A stretch of 32,076 bases of DNA from contig CAZTSX010000025.1 of assembly GCA_964616825.1 (NCBI GenBank), positions 1 to 32,076 on the forward strand, given 5' to 3'. Source of the stretch: QYOJ01 sp964616825. GTDB taxonomy: Bacteria > Bacteroidota > Bacteroidia > Bacteroidales > FEN-979. The notes beneath the pieces were generated by a model that had not been told where the DNA came from, made no database searches, and saw only the letters and a list, made by a program, of their open reading frames with translations. Within the stretch, counting starts at the first letter, position 1, and the number at the start of each line of letters is the position of its first letter. A program made the position numbers and the translations under genes. Shown piece by piece: positions 23,662 to 31,479 of the stretch.

Positions 23662-24495
23662 CTAAAATTCGTCCGGTAGCTTTTGCAGTTCCTCATAGGT
23701 GAATACCGGTCCATCCTTACATACGTATGTGCTTCCAATGTTGCAACGGCCACATTTACCAAACCCGCATTGCATCTTCATCTCCAGGGTAGTGACGACA
23801 TCTTTGGGTGCAAATCCAAGTTTATCCAGTGACATCAGGGTGTATTTAATCATGACGGGAGGGCCGCAGGTGATGACTTTCGTGTTTTCGACAACAGGAT
23901 TGACCTTCTCTTCCAGGATTTTTGGAACCACTCCAACATGTTCTTTCCACTTCTCCTCAGCTTTATCAATGGTCAGTATCACCTTCAGTGATTCATTTTT
24001 TTTCCACTCCTCAATTTCCTCTTTATAGCAAATGTCTGCTGAGGTGCGGGCGCCATAAAGAATGGTGAAATCCTTGTATTCGTTTCTGGTATCGATCGCA
24101 TGCTGGATCAGTGAGCGCAGCGGAGCCAGCCCGATCCCCCCGCCGATAAAAAGGAGGTTCTTCCCTTTTAGCTCTTCCAGTGGGAACCAGTTCCCATATG
24201 GACCGCGAATTCCCACTTCATCCCCTTCATCGAGTTCATTGTGAATGTCGGCTGTAACGATACCTGCCCGTTTTATCGAACAGTCAAAATAGCCTTTCCT
24301 GGTAGCAGACGAGGCAATGCAGAAGGTGCACTCTCCACTGCCAAGGAGGGAAAACTCCACAAACTGGCCCGGGAGCCATGTGAAGCTATCCGTCAGGGAA
24401 TCATCCTTGAATTTCAACCGATAGGTACGCACATCCGGGGTTTCATCAATGAGCTGGTCTACTGTGCATATTGTTGGGACTAAAAGTTGTTCCAT
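23662..24495 (-). CDS. flxA: FlxA-type FAD/NAD(P)H-binding subunit
   Basis: The product has 277 residues in the ferredoxin-NADP reductase-like fold of hydrogenase/sulfite-reductase gamma subunits (AsrB, HydG, DHOD-K type). The FAD domain (about 1-105) contains FTWLPGQFVEFS; the NAD domain (about 108-230) opens NLLFIGGGIGLAPLRSLIQ and has VITCGPPVMI. The C-terminal [2Fe-2S] site has Cys243, Cys248, Cys251 and Cys259 in the pattern CX4CX2CX7C. In the Flx-Hdr complex this subunit takes electrons from NADH. It is the last large gene of the operon, three bases after flxB. Confidence 0.88.
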   Translation of the reverse strand: MEQLLVPTICTVDQLIDETPDVRTYRLKFKDDSLTDSFTWLPGQFVEFSLLGSGECTFCIASSATRKGYFDCSIKRAGIVTADIHNELDEGDEVGIRGPYGNWFPLEELKGKNLLFIGGGIGLAPLRSLIQHAIDTRNEYKDFTILYGARTSADICYKEEIEEWKKNESLKVILTIDKAEEKWKEHVGVVPKILEEKVNPVVENTKVITCGPPVMIKYTLMSLDKLGFAPKDVVTTLEMKMQCGFGKCGRCNIGSTYVCKDGPVFTYEELQKLPDEF

Positions 24496-24498
24496 GTT

Positions 24499-25560
24499 TT
24501 AACTGGTGAGTTGGTGAGCTGGTGAATTGGTGAGTTGGTTTACTACTTCAAAAATGCTGATATTCACCGGACACGAAACCGTACATTTTCCGCATCCGAC
24601 ACATAGATTTACTCCAAACCTCTCCTTGTAATAGACGAATTTATGCATGGCCCGCTGGCGCCATCGCCGATACTTCGCCGGCCTGGGATTATGCCCGCCA
24701 GCCATCAGGGTGAAGTATATATTATTACAGGAGTCATAACTTTTATACCTGACACCTTCATCCCTGATCCTCTCATCTGTGATTTTGAAACAATGACATG
24801 TGGGGCACATAAAAGCGCAGGTATTACAACTAACACAGTTTGTAGCAACCTCTTCAAATGCCGGAGATTCAAAACGGCTCTGCATCTTCCCGTTGATCTC
24901 TTTGTAATCCATCTTCAACCGGAATGAACCCGAAAATGCCTGATATTGCTTCTTCATCTCCTCTGAAGCAGATCCGTTGATGGCAGCAAGGCCTGAAGAG
25001 TTCTCTTTAAGAAAATGTTCTCCTTTATCCGTTCGGGCCTGAATATATACCTTCCCGTCAAGTCCGTTGATTACTGCCACATCCATGGCATCCGATTGCT
25101 CCAGATCATAATCCAGGGAGGTACAAAAACAGTGGGTTGCTGCCTGTCCGCAGCGGGCTGAGATGATGATCGTATTTTCCCGTCTCTTCTGATAGTCAGT
25201 GTCGATGTAATCCCATTTATAGACCTCGTCAAGTACTTGCAGTCCTCTTGCATCACAATGTTTCACGCCCAGGATCACCCGTTTGCCGGCAAGTGGATCC
25301 TCAGTCGTATCAGTCACATCCGTACCCTCAGCGGTAGTTTCGTACTTCATAATCCTGGCAGATTTCGGAAAAAAAAGTGGCTTGATGCTCATGGTCTGCT
25401 CAATCGGAGAATCGGGCTGACACTCCGAGAGTGCTTTGATCAGTTTGTAATCAAACTTCCCAAACTTTTCTACCGGCGCATATGTCTCGTTTGCAGCGAC
25501 AATCGCTTCATAAAACGATTGAAGGCCGGCCGGTTCAGTGATATAGGTTGTCAGTTTCAT
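24499..25560 (-). CDS. flxB: FlxB-type iron-sulfur subunit (AsrA-like)
   Basis: The product has 353 residues from MKLTTYITEPAG. The N-terminal AsrA-like region includes KRVILGVKHCDARGL (about 93-107). Two [4Fe-4S] sites lie near the C terminus: NCVSCNTCAFMCPTCHC and LCVGCGKCTVSCPV. An open frame reaches 25602 but would overlap flxC; the start at 25560, preceded by AGAAGAAG, leaves 16 bases after the flxC stop. The last residues (NQLTNSPAHQLTS) are encoded by an octamer repeat array, so the natural C terminus seems to have been replaced or extended by repeat sequence. The subunit presumably passes electrons between FlxA and FlxC/FlxD. Confidence 0.86.
   Translation of the reverse strand: MKLTTYITEPAGLQSFYEAIVAANETYAPVEKFGKFDYKLIKALSECQPDSPIEQTMSIKPLFFPKSARIMKYETTAEGTDVTDTTEDPLAGKRVILGVKHCDARGLQVLDEVYKWDYIDTDYQKRRENTIIISARCGQAATHCFCTSLDYDLEQSDAMDVAVINGLDGKVYIQARTDKGEHFLKENSSGLAAINGSASEEMKKQYQAFSGSFRLKMDYKEINGKMQSRFESPAFEEVATNCVSCNTCAFMCPTCHCFKITDERIRDEGVRYKSYDSCNNIYFTLMAGGHNPRPAKYRRWRQRAMHKFVYYKERFGVNLCVGCGKCTVSCPVNISIFEVVNQLTNSPAHQLTS
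24501..24540. repeat. Octamer array at the 3' end of flxB, five units
   Basis: Units AACTGGTG, AGTTGGTG, AGCTGGTG, AATTGGTG and AGTTGGTT in exact 8-base phase. The array begins at the flxB stop codon and codes for its last thirteen or so residues. It is the only such array seen in the 15.8-30 kb half of the window. Confidence 0.85.
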
Positions 25561-25576
25561 CTTCTTCTGATTCTCT

Positions 25577-26428
25577 TTACATGATAAAATCGTCAGGATC
25601 ACTCATACTGTATTTGTAAAACGCTCCGCGGTCGTCCTTGATCATCCCCGCCAGGTGTTCCTGAAAGTTCTCGTAGATCACCTGCTCATTCTGCTTATGT
25701 AACAGATGTAATGGCAGGTGGCTGGGGCATGCTTTTTCGCAATTGCGGCAATCAACACACCTTCCGGCCAGGTGAAGAGACCATGTCATCAGGGCGTGGA
25801 AAGCACTCGAAGTGGTGTTCGATCCCTGATAGAGGGTGGAGGTCTCCTGGTCGATACAGCATTTATTGCAATAACAGAGAGGACAAGAGTGACGGCAGGC
25901 ATTGCATCGGATACAATTCTCGAATATCTCTTCAAAATGGGTGCCTCTTTCTATCAACGGTTTTTCTGCCAGCTCGTTGATATCGGTATTAACCTGATAC
26001 TCCCGTTGACCGGTTAGTGTGCCTAACATCTCATCGTACACCACTGCATCGGGCATCACACATTCAACGCAATTTTGTGCTTTCTCTCCCTTGTCGTTCA
26101 CTATCCCTTCACATGCAATTCCGATGATAAAGAGGTTTTTGCGCTTCACCTGGTTCTCGGTCAGCATCAGGTTTAGTGAGCGGCTGTCGCATCCTTTCAC
26201 CACCAGTCCAACCCTCTTATTCCGGGTATATTCATACTTCAGGTAGTTGGTCAGGTTAAACACCGATTTATCGGTAAAGACCAGCTGTTCCACATCCTGG
26301 TAATGATGGATCAGTACAGGCACCTGGTTGCTGTCGAAGCCCGTGCTCCGGTAGCCGATAAAAAGGTCTATCTTCTCTTCTGAAAAAAGCCTGGCTGCAG
26401 TGTCCTGTATTTGCTTTGTATAGTCCAT
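25577..26428 (-). CDS. flxC: FlxC-type iron-sulfur subunit (AsrA-like)
   Basis: The product has 283 residues. The N-terminal part resembles the FlxB N domain (GLVVKGCDSRSLNLML matches GVKHCDARGLQVL in FlxB), so the two are distant paralogues. Two ferredoxin-type Cys clusters follow: NCIRCNACRHSCPLCYCNKCC and RCVDCRNCEKACPSHL. A further pair of Cys in AQNCVECVMPD may bind metal. The ATG overlaps the flxD stop (TAATG), showing translational coupling. In Flx-Hdr complexes this protein is an electron-transfer subunit. Confidence 0.84.
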   Translation of the reverse strand: MDYTKQIQDTAARLFSEEKIDLFIGYRSTGFDSNQVPVLIHHYQDVEQLVFTDKSVFNLTNYLKYEYTRNKRVGLVVKGCDSRSLNLMLTENQVKRKNLFIIGIACEGIVNDKGEKAQNCVECVMPDAVVYDEMLGTLTGQREYQVNTDINELAEKPLIERGTHFEEIFENCIRCNACRHSCPLCYCNKCCIDQETSTLYQGSNTTSSAFHALMTWSLHLAGRCVDCRNCEKACPSHLPLHLLHKQNEQVIYENFQEHLAGMIKDDRGAFYKYSMSDPDDFIM

Positions 26429-26910
26429 TATCTCTTATTTTCCTTTTTATACAAATGTAGTGGTCCCATCTTCCTGATATCCTCAGAAACCTTTGCTACC
26501 ACCTGGGCGAATTTCGCTCCTTCAGCCGCAGAGACCCAGGAGAACTGCACACGATCTTCATGCAAACCCACAAAATTCAGCAGTTTCTTCGTCACCAGGA
26601 ATCTTCTTCGGGCATAGTAGTTGCCGGAGATATAGTGGCAGTCGCCGGGATGACATCCTGAGACGAGCACACCATCGGCGTGAGCCTGCAACGATTTGAT
26701 AATGAACCATGGATCTACCCGCGACGAGCAGGGCACACGGATGATCCGGATATCAGGTGGATACTGAATGCGGCTGGTCCCAGTCAGGTCGGAGCCTGCA
26801 TACGAACACCAGTTGCAAAGGATCCCGATGATCATCGGCTTCCACTCGGGAGGCGCTTCGATCGCAGGTTTCTCAATGCTTACAATTTTATCTGTTAATT
26901 CTGTTTCCAT
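26428..26910 (-). CDS. flxD: FlxD / MvhD-type [2Fe-2S] subunit
   Basis: The product has 160 residues. MvhD-family Cys residues: Cys32 and Cys35 in LCNWCSYAG, Cys61 in RVPCSSRVDP, Cys86 and Cys91 in GCHPGDCHY. The protein links the electron-input module to HdrA in methanogens (MvhD) and in bacterial Flx-Hdr complexes. About 20 residues at the N terminus (ELTDKIVSIEKPAIEAPPEW) precede the usual family start. Start and stop overlap the neighbours (TGATG with hdrA, TAATG with flxC). Confidence 0.9.
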   Translation of the reverse strand: METELTDKIVSIEKPAIEAPPEWKPMIIGILCNWCSYAGSDLTGTSRIQYPPDIRIIRVPCSSRVDPWFIIKSLQAHADGVLVSGCHPGDCHYISGNYYARRRFLVTKKLLNFVGLHEDRVQFSWVSAAEGAKFAQVVAKVSEDIRKMGPLHLYKKENKR

Positions 26911-28883
26911 CAGATAGCGACTATCTCGTTAATGATTTGCATGTCAGTAAACCCAGCCAGGTCGATGGCCATGCTGCGGCAAATCGCCACACAGGAGCCA
27001 CATCCCTGGCAAACACCTTCATTTATTTTGGCTACTGTCCGGACCTCTTCGGATCCATGTCCCATCGGGATCTCTTCCGTTACAATAGCCTGATAGGGGC
27101 AAACACTGACACAATTCTCACAGCCCGAACAAAATTCAGGGTTAACAGAGGCGATCATCGGGTCTTTTTTCATCGTATCGCCTGAAAAGAGCGCACACAC
27201 TTTAGCTGCGGTAGCTGATGCCTGGGCGACTGAATCCGGAATATCTTTCGGCGCCTGCGTACATCCGGCCAGGAAGATGCCGGCTTTGGCTGTCTCAACC
27301 GGACGAAGTTTCGGATGTGCTTCCGAGAGAAATCCGTATTTATCGTATGAGATTCCCAGGAGGCGAGCCAGGTCGGGATTATCTTTGTAAGGGTAGATTG
27401 CTGTTGCCAGAACCACCATATCGGCTTCTACTTCAACAACCTGTCCGATCTGGGCATCTTCGCCTATCACCATCAACTTATCTCCCTTTTTGTAAATCTT
27501 CGATACCCGGCCCCGGAGATAGGTGGCGCCGGTTTCAACCTGTGCCCGTTTCACAAACTCTTCATACCCTTTTCCTGCTGCCCGGATATCCATGTAGAAG
27601 ACATAGGCATGCGAATCATGCACTTTATGATGCAACAAGATTGCATGTTTGGCTGTGTACATGCAGCAGACTTTAGAACAGTATTCGATCCCTTTGGCTT
27701 CGTCGCGGGAGCCCACGCATTTGATAAATACAACGTTTTTTGGCACGTTTCCGTCGGAGGGACGAACAGGTACGCCACCGGTAGGACCATTAGCAGAAAC
27801 CATACGCTCAAACTCCAACGATGTGATGACGTCCTTGAACCGGCCCACACCATACTCTTCATAGGGTTTTGGATCCCAGAGATCAAATCCCGTGGCAACC
27901 ACTACTGCTCCGATCTCCCGTTCGATCATCTCATCTTTCATCTCATAATCGATCGATCCTTTCTCACACACTTTCGCACAAACCCCGCATTTGCCTTTTA
28001 TTAACATCGTGCAGTGCCCGGCATCGATAACCGGTTTGTTAGGCACTGCCTGTGGAAAAGGGCTATAGATTGCTTTTCGTTTATCTACTCCCATATTAAA
28101 TTCATTCGGAACTTTCACCGGGCATTTCTGCCAGCAGGTACCACATCCCGTACAGGTATCGAAATTTACGAAGGAGGCCTTCTTTTTGATCTTCGCTGTG
28201 TAATTTCCTACATACCCATCAAGTTCCGTCACCTCTGAATAGGGAAGCAGCTCAATGTAGGGATGACTGGCCACATCCACCATTCTTGGTGTCAGGATAC
28301 ACTGGGAGCAGTCGAGCGTAGGAAAGGTCTCGTCAAGCTGTGCCATTCGTCCTCCAATGGAGGGGCTCTTTTCCACCAGCACGACTGGGATCCTGGCATC
28401 GGCGATATCCAGGGCAGCCTGAATGCCTGCAATCCCGCCTCCGATGACCAGGGCATGTTTTGTCACCGGTACCGAGATCTCGTGCAATTGTTCATTAGCG
28501 ATTGATTTGGCTACTGCCATACGGATCAGGTCGCATGATTTCTGTGTGGCTGCTTCCTTATCTTTCTGGTGTACCCACGATGCGTGTTCCCGGATATTTG
28601 CCACCTCCAGCAGATACGGATTCATTCCTGCATCGGAGAGGGCTTTCCGGAATGTCTTCTCATGCATTCGTGGCGAGCATGCTGCTACCACGATCGAGGT
28701 TAACCGGTGATCCACAATCGCATCCCTTATCATCTGCTGACCAGGATCAGAGCACACATATTTATACTCGAAGGCATATTTGACATCTTTTATATTCTTC
28801 GTCTCTTCCACAACAGCCGGAACATCTACAAAATCACCGATGTTAGCGCCACAGAAACAAACAAAAACACCTACTCGTGCCAT
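26910..28883 (-). CDS. hdrA: Heterodisulfide reductase-like subunit A (bifurcating flavoprotein)
   Basis: The product has 657 residues, normal for HdrA. N-terminal domain with VCFCG (Cys9, Cys11); FAD-binding ALVIGGGIAGIQAALDIA (about 144-161) and SIGGRMAQLDETFPTLD; the DCSQCILTPRM motif has Cys at the position that is selenocysteine in some homologues (Cys192). An inserted ferredoxin site uses Cys244, 247, 250 and 254; another Cys group lies in CTMLIKGKCGVCAKVCEKG; two more [4Fe-4S] sites sit at the C terminus (CSGCENCVSVCP, CQGCGSCVAICR). HdrA FAD is the site of flavin-based electron bifurcation in methanogen complexes; I infer the same here, with NADH as donor via FlxA and ferredoxin as one acceptor. 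Confidence 0.93.
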   Translation of the reverse strand: MARVGVFVCFCGANIGDFVDVPAVVEETKNIKDVKYAFEYKYVCSDPGQQMIRDAIVDHRLTSIVVAACSPRMHEKTFRKALSDAGMNPYLLEVANIREHASWVHQKDKEAATQKSCDLIRMAVAKSIANEQLHEISVPVTKHALVIGGGIAGIQAALDIADARIPVVLVEKSPSIGGRMAQLDETFPTLDCSQCILTPRMVDVASHPYIELLPYSEVTELDGYVGNYTAKIKKKASFVNFDTCTGCGTCWQKCPVKVPNEFNMGVDKRKAIYSPFPQAVPNKPVIDAGHCTMLIKGKCGVCAKVCEKGSIDYEMKDEMIEREIGAVVVATGFDLWDPKPYEEYGVGRFKDVITSLEFERMVSANGPTGGVPVRPSDGNVPKNVVFIKCVGSRDEAKGIEYCSKVCCMYTAKHAILLHHKVHDSHAYVFYMDIRAAGKGYEEFVKRAQVETGATYLRGRVSKIYKKGDKLMVIGEDAQIGQVVEVEADMVVLATAIYPYKDNPDLARLLGISYDKYGFLSEAHPKLRPVETAKAGIFLAGCTQAPKDIPDSVAQASATAAKVCALFSGDTMKKDPMIASVNPEFCSGCENCVSVCPYQAIVTEEIPMGHGSEEVRTVAKINEGVCQGCGSCVAICRSMAIDLAGFTDMQIINEIVAI

Positions 28884-29827
28884 TAGTTTACCTCTCTTTC
28901 TGCTTCAACAGCCTTTTTTGGTTTCGCTTTTTTCTGAGGAGTTTCAATCTCTTCTCCGATATGAGCCAGAGCAGGCTCAATGGGGATGATATGTTTGGAG
29001 GGTTTCAAATCTTTCACGGGTGATCCAAGAGCCAGTGCCATCAGCTGGGTGAGATATAAAACCGGGATATGATACTTTTTTCCTGCCAGCTTATCGATAT
29101 CGGGCTGCCGCATATCCAGGTTCGACTGACAGAGGGGGCATGCAACTACAATCGCATGTGCTCCGCTCTCCTGCGCCATCTCAAGGATATTTCCACTCAG
29201 GGAGAGAACAATCTCAGTATCGCTGATAGAGAATGAAGCGCCACAACATTCTGTTTTAAAGTCGAACTCGGTGGGGGTGGCTCCAAGTGCAGTCATGATC
29301 CTGTCCATCGACATCGGATACTCCGGAGAATCAAACCGGGTAATCGTGGCAGGACGGGTAAGCAAGCATCCATAATAACATGCTACTTTCAATCCTTTGA
29401 GCGGGTAGGTGACTTTGTTCTGAATGGTTTCAAGGCCGATGTCCTCATAGAAGAACTGCAGCATCGATTTGATGTCTATGTTTCCATGGTATTCGCCTTC
29501 CTCTACAATGGTAGAGTTGATCCTTTTTGCGAGCTCGGGATTGGCATCTATCTCCGCCTTGGTGGTCTTCATTCGGGAGTAGCATGATGCACATGCAATT
29601 CCCATGGTTTTATTCTTTAAGCGTTCTGCCAGCACAAGATTTCTCATTGGAAGGGCCATGGCCAGGTTTTCAGTCATCACGTGGGCGGAGGTGGCTCCAC
29701 AACAATTCCAGTCTGGGATCTCTTCCATCTCTACGTCAAGGGACTTCATCACCAGTTTCAACGTAGTGTCGAACTCTTCACTGGTCCCATGTGCAGAACA
29801 ACCCGGGAAATAGGTCAATTTTGTCAT
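28883..29827 (-). CDS. hdrB: Heterodisulfide reductase-like subunit B
   Basis: The product has 314 residues with two complete CCG domains: Cys10, Cys42-Cys43, Cys79 and Cys82, then Cys154 (or 150), Cys194-Cys195, Cys230 and Cys233. In methanogen HdrB these hold two noncubane [4Fe-4S] clusters that split the heterodisulfide. Bacteria of this phylum have no coenzyme M/B, so the disulfide substrate is unknown. About 20 residues at the C terminus (KKAKPKKAVEAEREVN) are lysine- and glutamate-rich and beyond the usual end. The stop overlaps the hdrA start as TAATG. Confidence 0.92.
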   Translation of the reverse strand: MTKLTYFPGCSAHGTSEEFDTTLKLVMKSLDVEMEEIPDWNCCGATSAHVMTENLAMALPMRNLVLAERLKNKTMGIACASCYSRMKTTKAEIDANPELAKRINSTIVEEGEYHGNIDIKSMLQFFYEDIGLETIQNKVTYPLKGLKVACYYGCLLTRPATITRFDSPEYPMSMDRIMTALGATPTEFDFKTECCGASFSISDTEIVLSLSGNILEMAQESGAHAIVVACPLCQSNLDMRQPDIDKLAGKKYHIPVLYLTQLMALALGSPVKDLKPSKHIIPIEPALAHIGEEIETPQKKAKPKKAVEAEREVN

Positions 29828-29838
29828 GATACTACAGA

Positions 29839-30408
29839 TTATTGGAAATTTTCAAGTTTTTCAGCCATCTTGAACATCCGCTGGATCGCTTTTGTACTCT
29901 TTACTTTTTTTACCCCCAATGGAATTTTACCTTTCAACAGGGCTTTAGGGGCCAGATGCATGTCCTTAAAGAGGTTTCGGGTCCGTATATTGAATTCCGC
30001 CATCATTCGCAATTCATAATTGCGGCCATAGCGTTTTACCATATCGATAAAGATCTCGTGAAACTTCATGATCTGCTTCACCTTTCCGGAATCAGAATAT
30101 TCATTCTCCTCAATAGCAAGATGACGGATGGATTCCATTACATGCGGGATATCTATTTCTCTCGGGCAACGTCCCGAACAAGCGGCACAGGTGAGACAGA
30201 ACCACATGGAATTAGCCATGTATGTCTCATCCTTCAATCCCAGCTTAATCATCTGCATGATCTCGCGGGGAGGGTAATCCATGAAGTCGCTCACCGGACA
30301 TGTGCCTACACACTTTCCGCATTGATAGCAATCCAGCACATTGTTCCCGCTCTTGTTGTTTATGGCTTCCAGGAACTTGTTTTCGATTTGTTGGCCAAGC
30401 TTGATCAT
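29839..30408 (-). CDS. hdrC: Heterodisulfide reductase-like subunit C
   Basis: The product has 189 residues and is the first gene of the operon. Two [4Fe-4S] sites: Cys27, 30, 33, 37 (CYQCGKCVGTCPV) and Cys71, 74, 77, 81 (CLTCAACSGRCPR), followed by a helical C-terminal part. It passes electrons from HdrA to HdrB. No membrane segment is present, so the complex is of the soluble HdrABC type, not HdrDE. hdrB follows after 11 bases. A promoter box lies at 30448-30455. Confidence 0.92.
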   Translation of the reverse strand: MIKLGQQIENKFLEAINNKSGNNVLDCYQCGKCVGTCPVSDFMDYPPREIMQMIKLGLKDETYMANSMWFCLTCAACSGRCPREIDIPHVMESIRHLAIEENEYSDSGKVKQIMKFHEIFIDMVKRYGRNYELRMMAEFNIRTRNLFKDMHLAPKALLKGKIPLGVKKVKSTKAIQRMFKMAEKLENFQ

Positions 30409-30447
30409 AAACTTTTTATAGCTCTATGTGTTAGTTTTTTCACAGGT

Positions 30448-30455
30448 CAAAAATA
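30448..30455 (-). promoter_or_regulatory. -7 box (TATTTTTG) for the hdr-flx operon
   Basis: A full consensus match on the minus strand, 39 bases before the hdrC ATG, with a TTTC about 20 bases upstream as a poor -33 element. It is the only promoter candidate noticed ahead of this tightly packed seven-gene operon. Confidence 0.55.
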
Positions 30456-30563
30456 ATAAAAGTTTCTTTCGGAAAGATTCCAAATTACCTGTCATGATCA
30501 AAGAAAAACAGTGGCTTGGTATAGCTGCGATATATTTGTGGTTGTATGCAGGCGGGGATGGTG

Positions 30564-31343
30564 TTATTGCAGGGTAAATTTAATCGGGAGGTTATACGAA
30601 ACCCGAACAGGGATTCCTCGTTGTTTTCCGGGGGTCCATTTGGGCATGGATTTAATGACACGGATGGCTTCTTCATCGCAACCGCAGCCGATTCCCCTGA
30701 GGATATTTACGTTTGATACGGTTCCATCCTTTTCAATGAGGAAATTCACGAAGACCCTGCCTTCAATCCCCAGTTCTTTTGCCTCTTCAGGATAGTGCAA
30801 TGCTTCTGCCAGGAAGCGATACAGGGCCGTTTCTCCACCGGGAAAGACCGGATTTTCCTCGACAACCGTAAACACCTGTTGTTCATCAGGCTGAGTAATG
30901 ATGTGAGGATTATTATCTTCGACCAGAATGTCGGATTGATCATCCGGAATATCTGTGTTGGAATTATCTGCCAGCAGGACCTGTTTCCCGAATTGATTGT
31001 CCACTGCTGTATCAACGATCTCGGGTGCTACAAATTTAACCCGCTTCGTTAACTTCTCCGGATTTGGTGGTAGTGGCGGAGGGGGATCCGGTTTTTCGTC
31101 AGGGGGTTTATCCAACTCAACGGTTATGATCTTTTCATCATCTATTTTCACTCTGGGCTTCACATACATGGCCGTCACCAGGGGATAGGTAATAATGGCG
31201 CTGGAGACAAATAGAGTGACGATCAGGGCGATTGCAACAGTTTTTTTGTACTGCTTTCTCAACTGATAGGTTCCATAGGATCTGTTCCGGTTCCGAAAGA
31301 CGATCTCTTCGAGTGTTTCCGCTGGTTGTTCTCTTGTTTTCAT
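30564..31343 (-). CDS. TonB-family energy transducer (complete paralogue)
   Basis: The product has 259 residues. A cytoplasmic N terminus (about 1-34), one membrane helix (about 35-60, TVAIALIVTLFVSSAIITYP), a Pro/Lys-rich spacer (DKPPDEKPDPPPPLPPNPEK) and a C-terminal TonB domain (about 165-259) with YPEEAKELGIEGRVFVNFLI and MPKWTPGKQRGIPVRVSYNLPIKF. It transmits proton-motive energy from ExbBD to outer-membrane receptors. It lies downstream of a second TonB gene, with an inverted repeat between them, and upstream of the hdr operon. No -7 box was found directly upstream, so it may rely on read-through. The C-terminal 113 bases are nearly identical to those of the neighbour. Confidence 0.92.
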   Translation of the reverse strand: MKTREQPAETLEEIVFRNRNRSYGTYQLRKQYKKTVAIALIVTLFVSSAIITYPLVTAMYVKPRVKIDDEKIITVELDKPPDEKPDPPPPLPPNPEKLTKRVKFVAPEIVDTAVDNQFGKQVLLADNSNTDIPDDQSDILVEDNNPHIITQPDEQQVFTVVEENPVFPGGETALYRFLAEALHYPEEAKELGIEGRVFVNFLIEKDGTVSNVNILRGIGCGCDEEAIRVIKSMPKWTPGKQRGIPVRVSYNLPIKFTLQ

Positions 31344-31394
31344 GGCATCAGGTTTTTGGTGTGTTTCCCTGTTGATACCATGATACCGGAATAT

Positions 31395-31442
31395 CCATAA
31401 AAAAAAGGCACCGTGTGGCGATGCCTTTTTTGTTTTTTATGG
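31395..31442. terminator. Inverted repeat with T tracts, probable bidirectional terminator
   Basis: The ten-base AAAAAAGGCA (31401-31410) pairs with TGCCTTTTTT (31422-31431), loop of 11; flanking CCATAAAAAA and TTTTTTATGG can extend the stem with a one-base bulge. A and T tracts on both sides allow termination in either direction. It lies between the two TonB genes, downstream of the second paralogue. Confidence 0.7.
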
Positions 31443-31444
31443 AT

Positions 31445-31479
31445 CGTCCATATATGGACGGCGCATGTGGCGTCCCTAC
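31445..31479. repeat. Perfect 16-bp palindrome and REP-like sequence at the end of the second TonB gene
   Basis: CGTCCATATATGGACG (31445-31460) is a perfect palindrome, followed by a short GC-rich part ending GGCGTCCCTAC that contains the TonB stop codon. Read on the minus strand it begins GTAGGGACGCC, which resembles dispersed GTAGGGACG repeats I have seen in Bacteroidota intergenic regions. Only one copy is in this window. Confidence 0.45.

Noticed and set aside
30531..30538. Plus-strand TATATTTG box between hdrC and TonB
   Set aside because: No plus-strand gene follows; it would fire into the antisense of TonB, and an 8-base motif with two free positions is expected by chance in AT-rich gaps.
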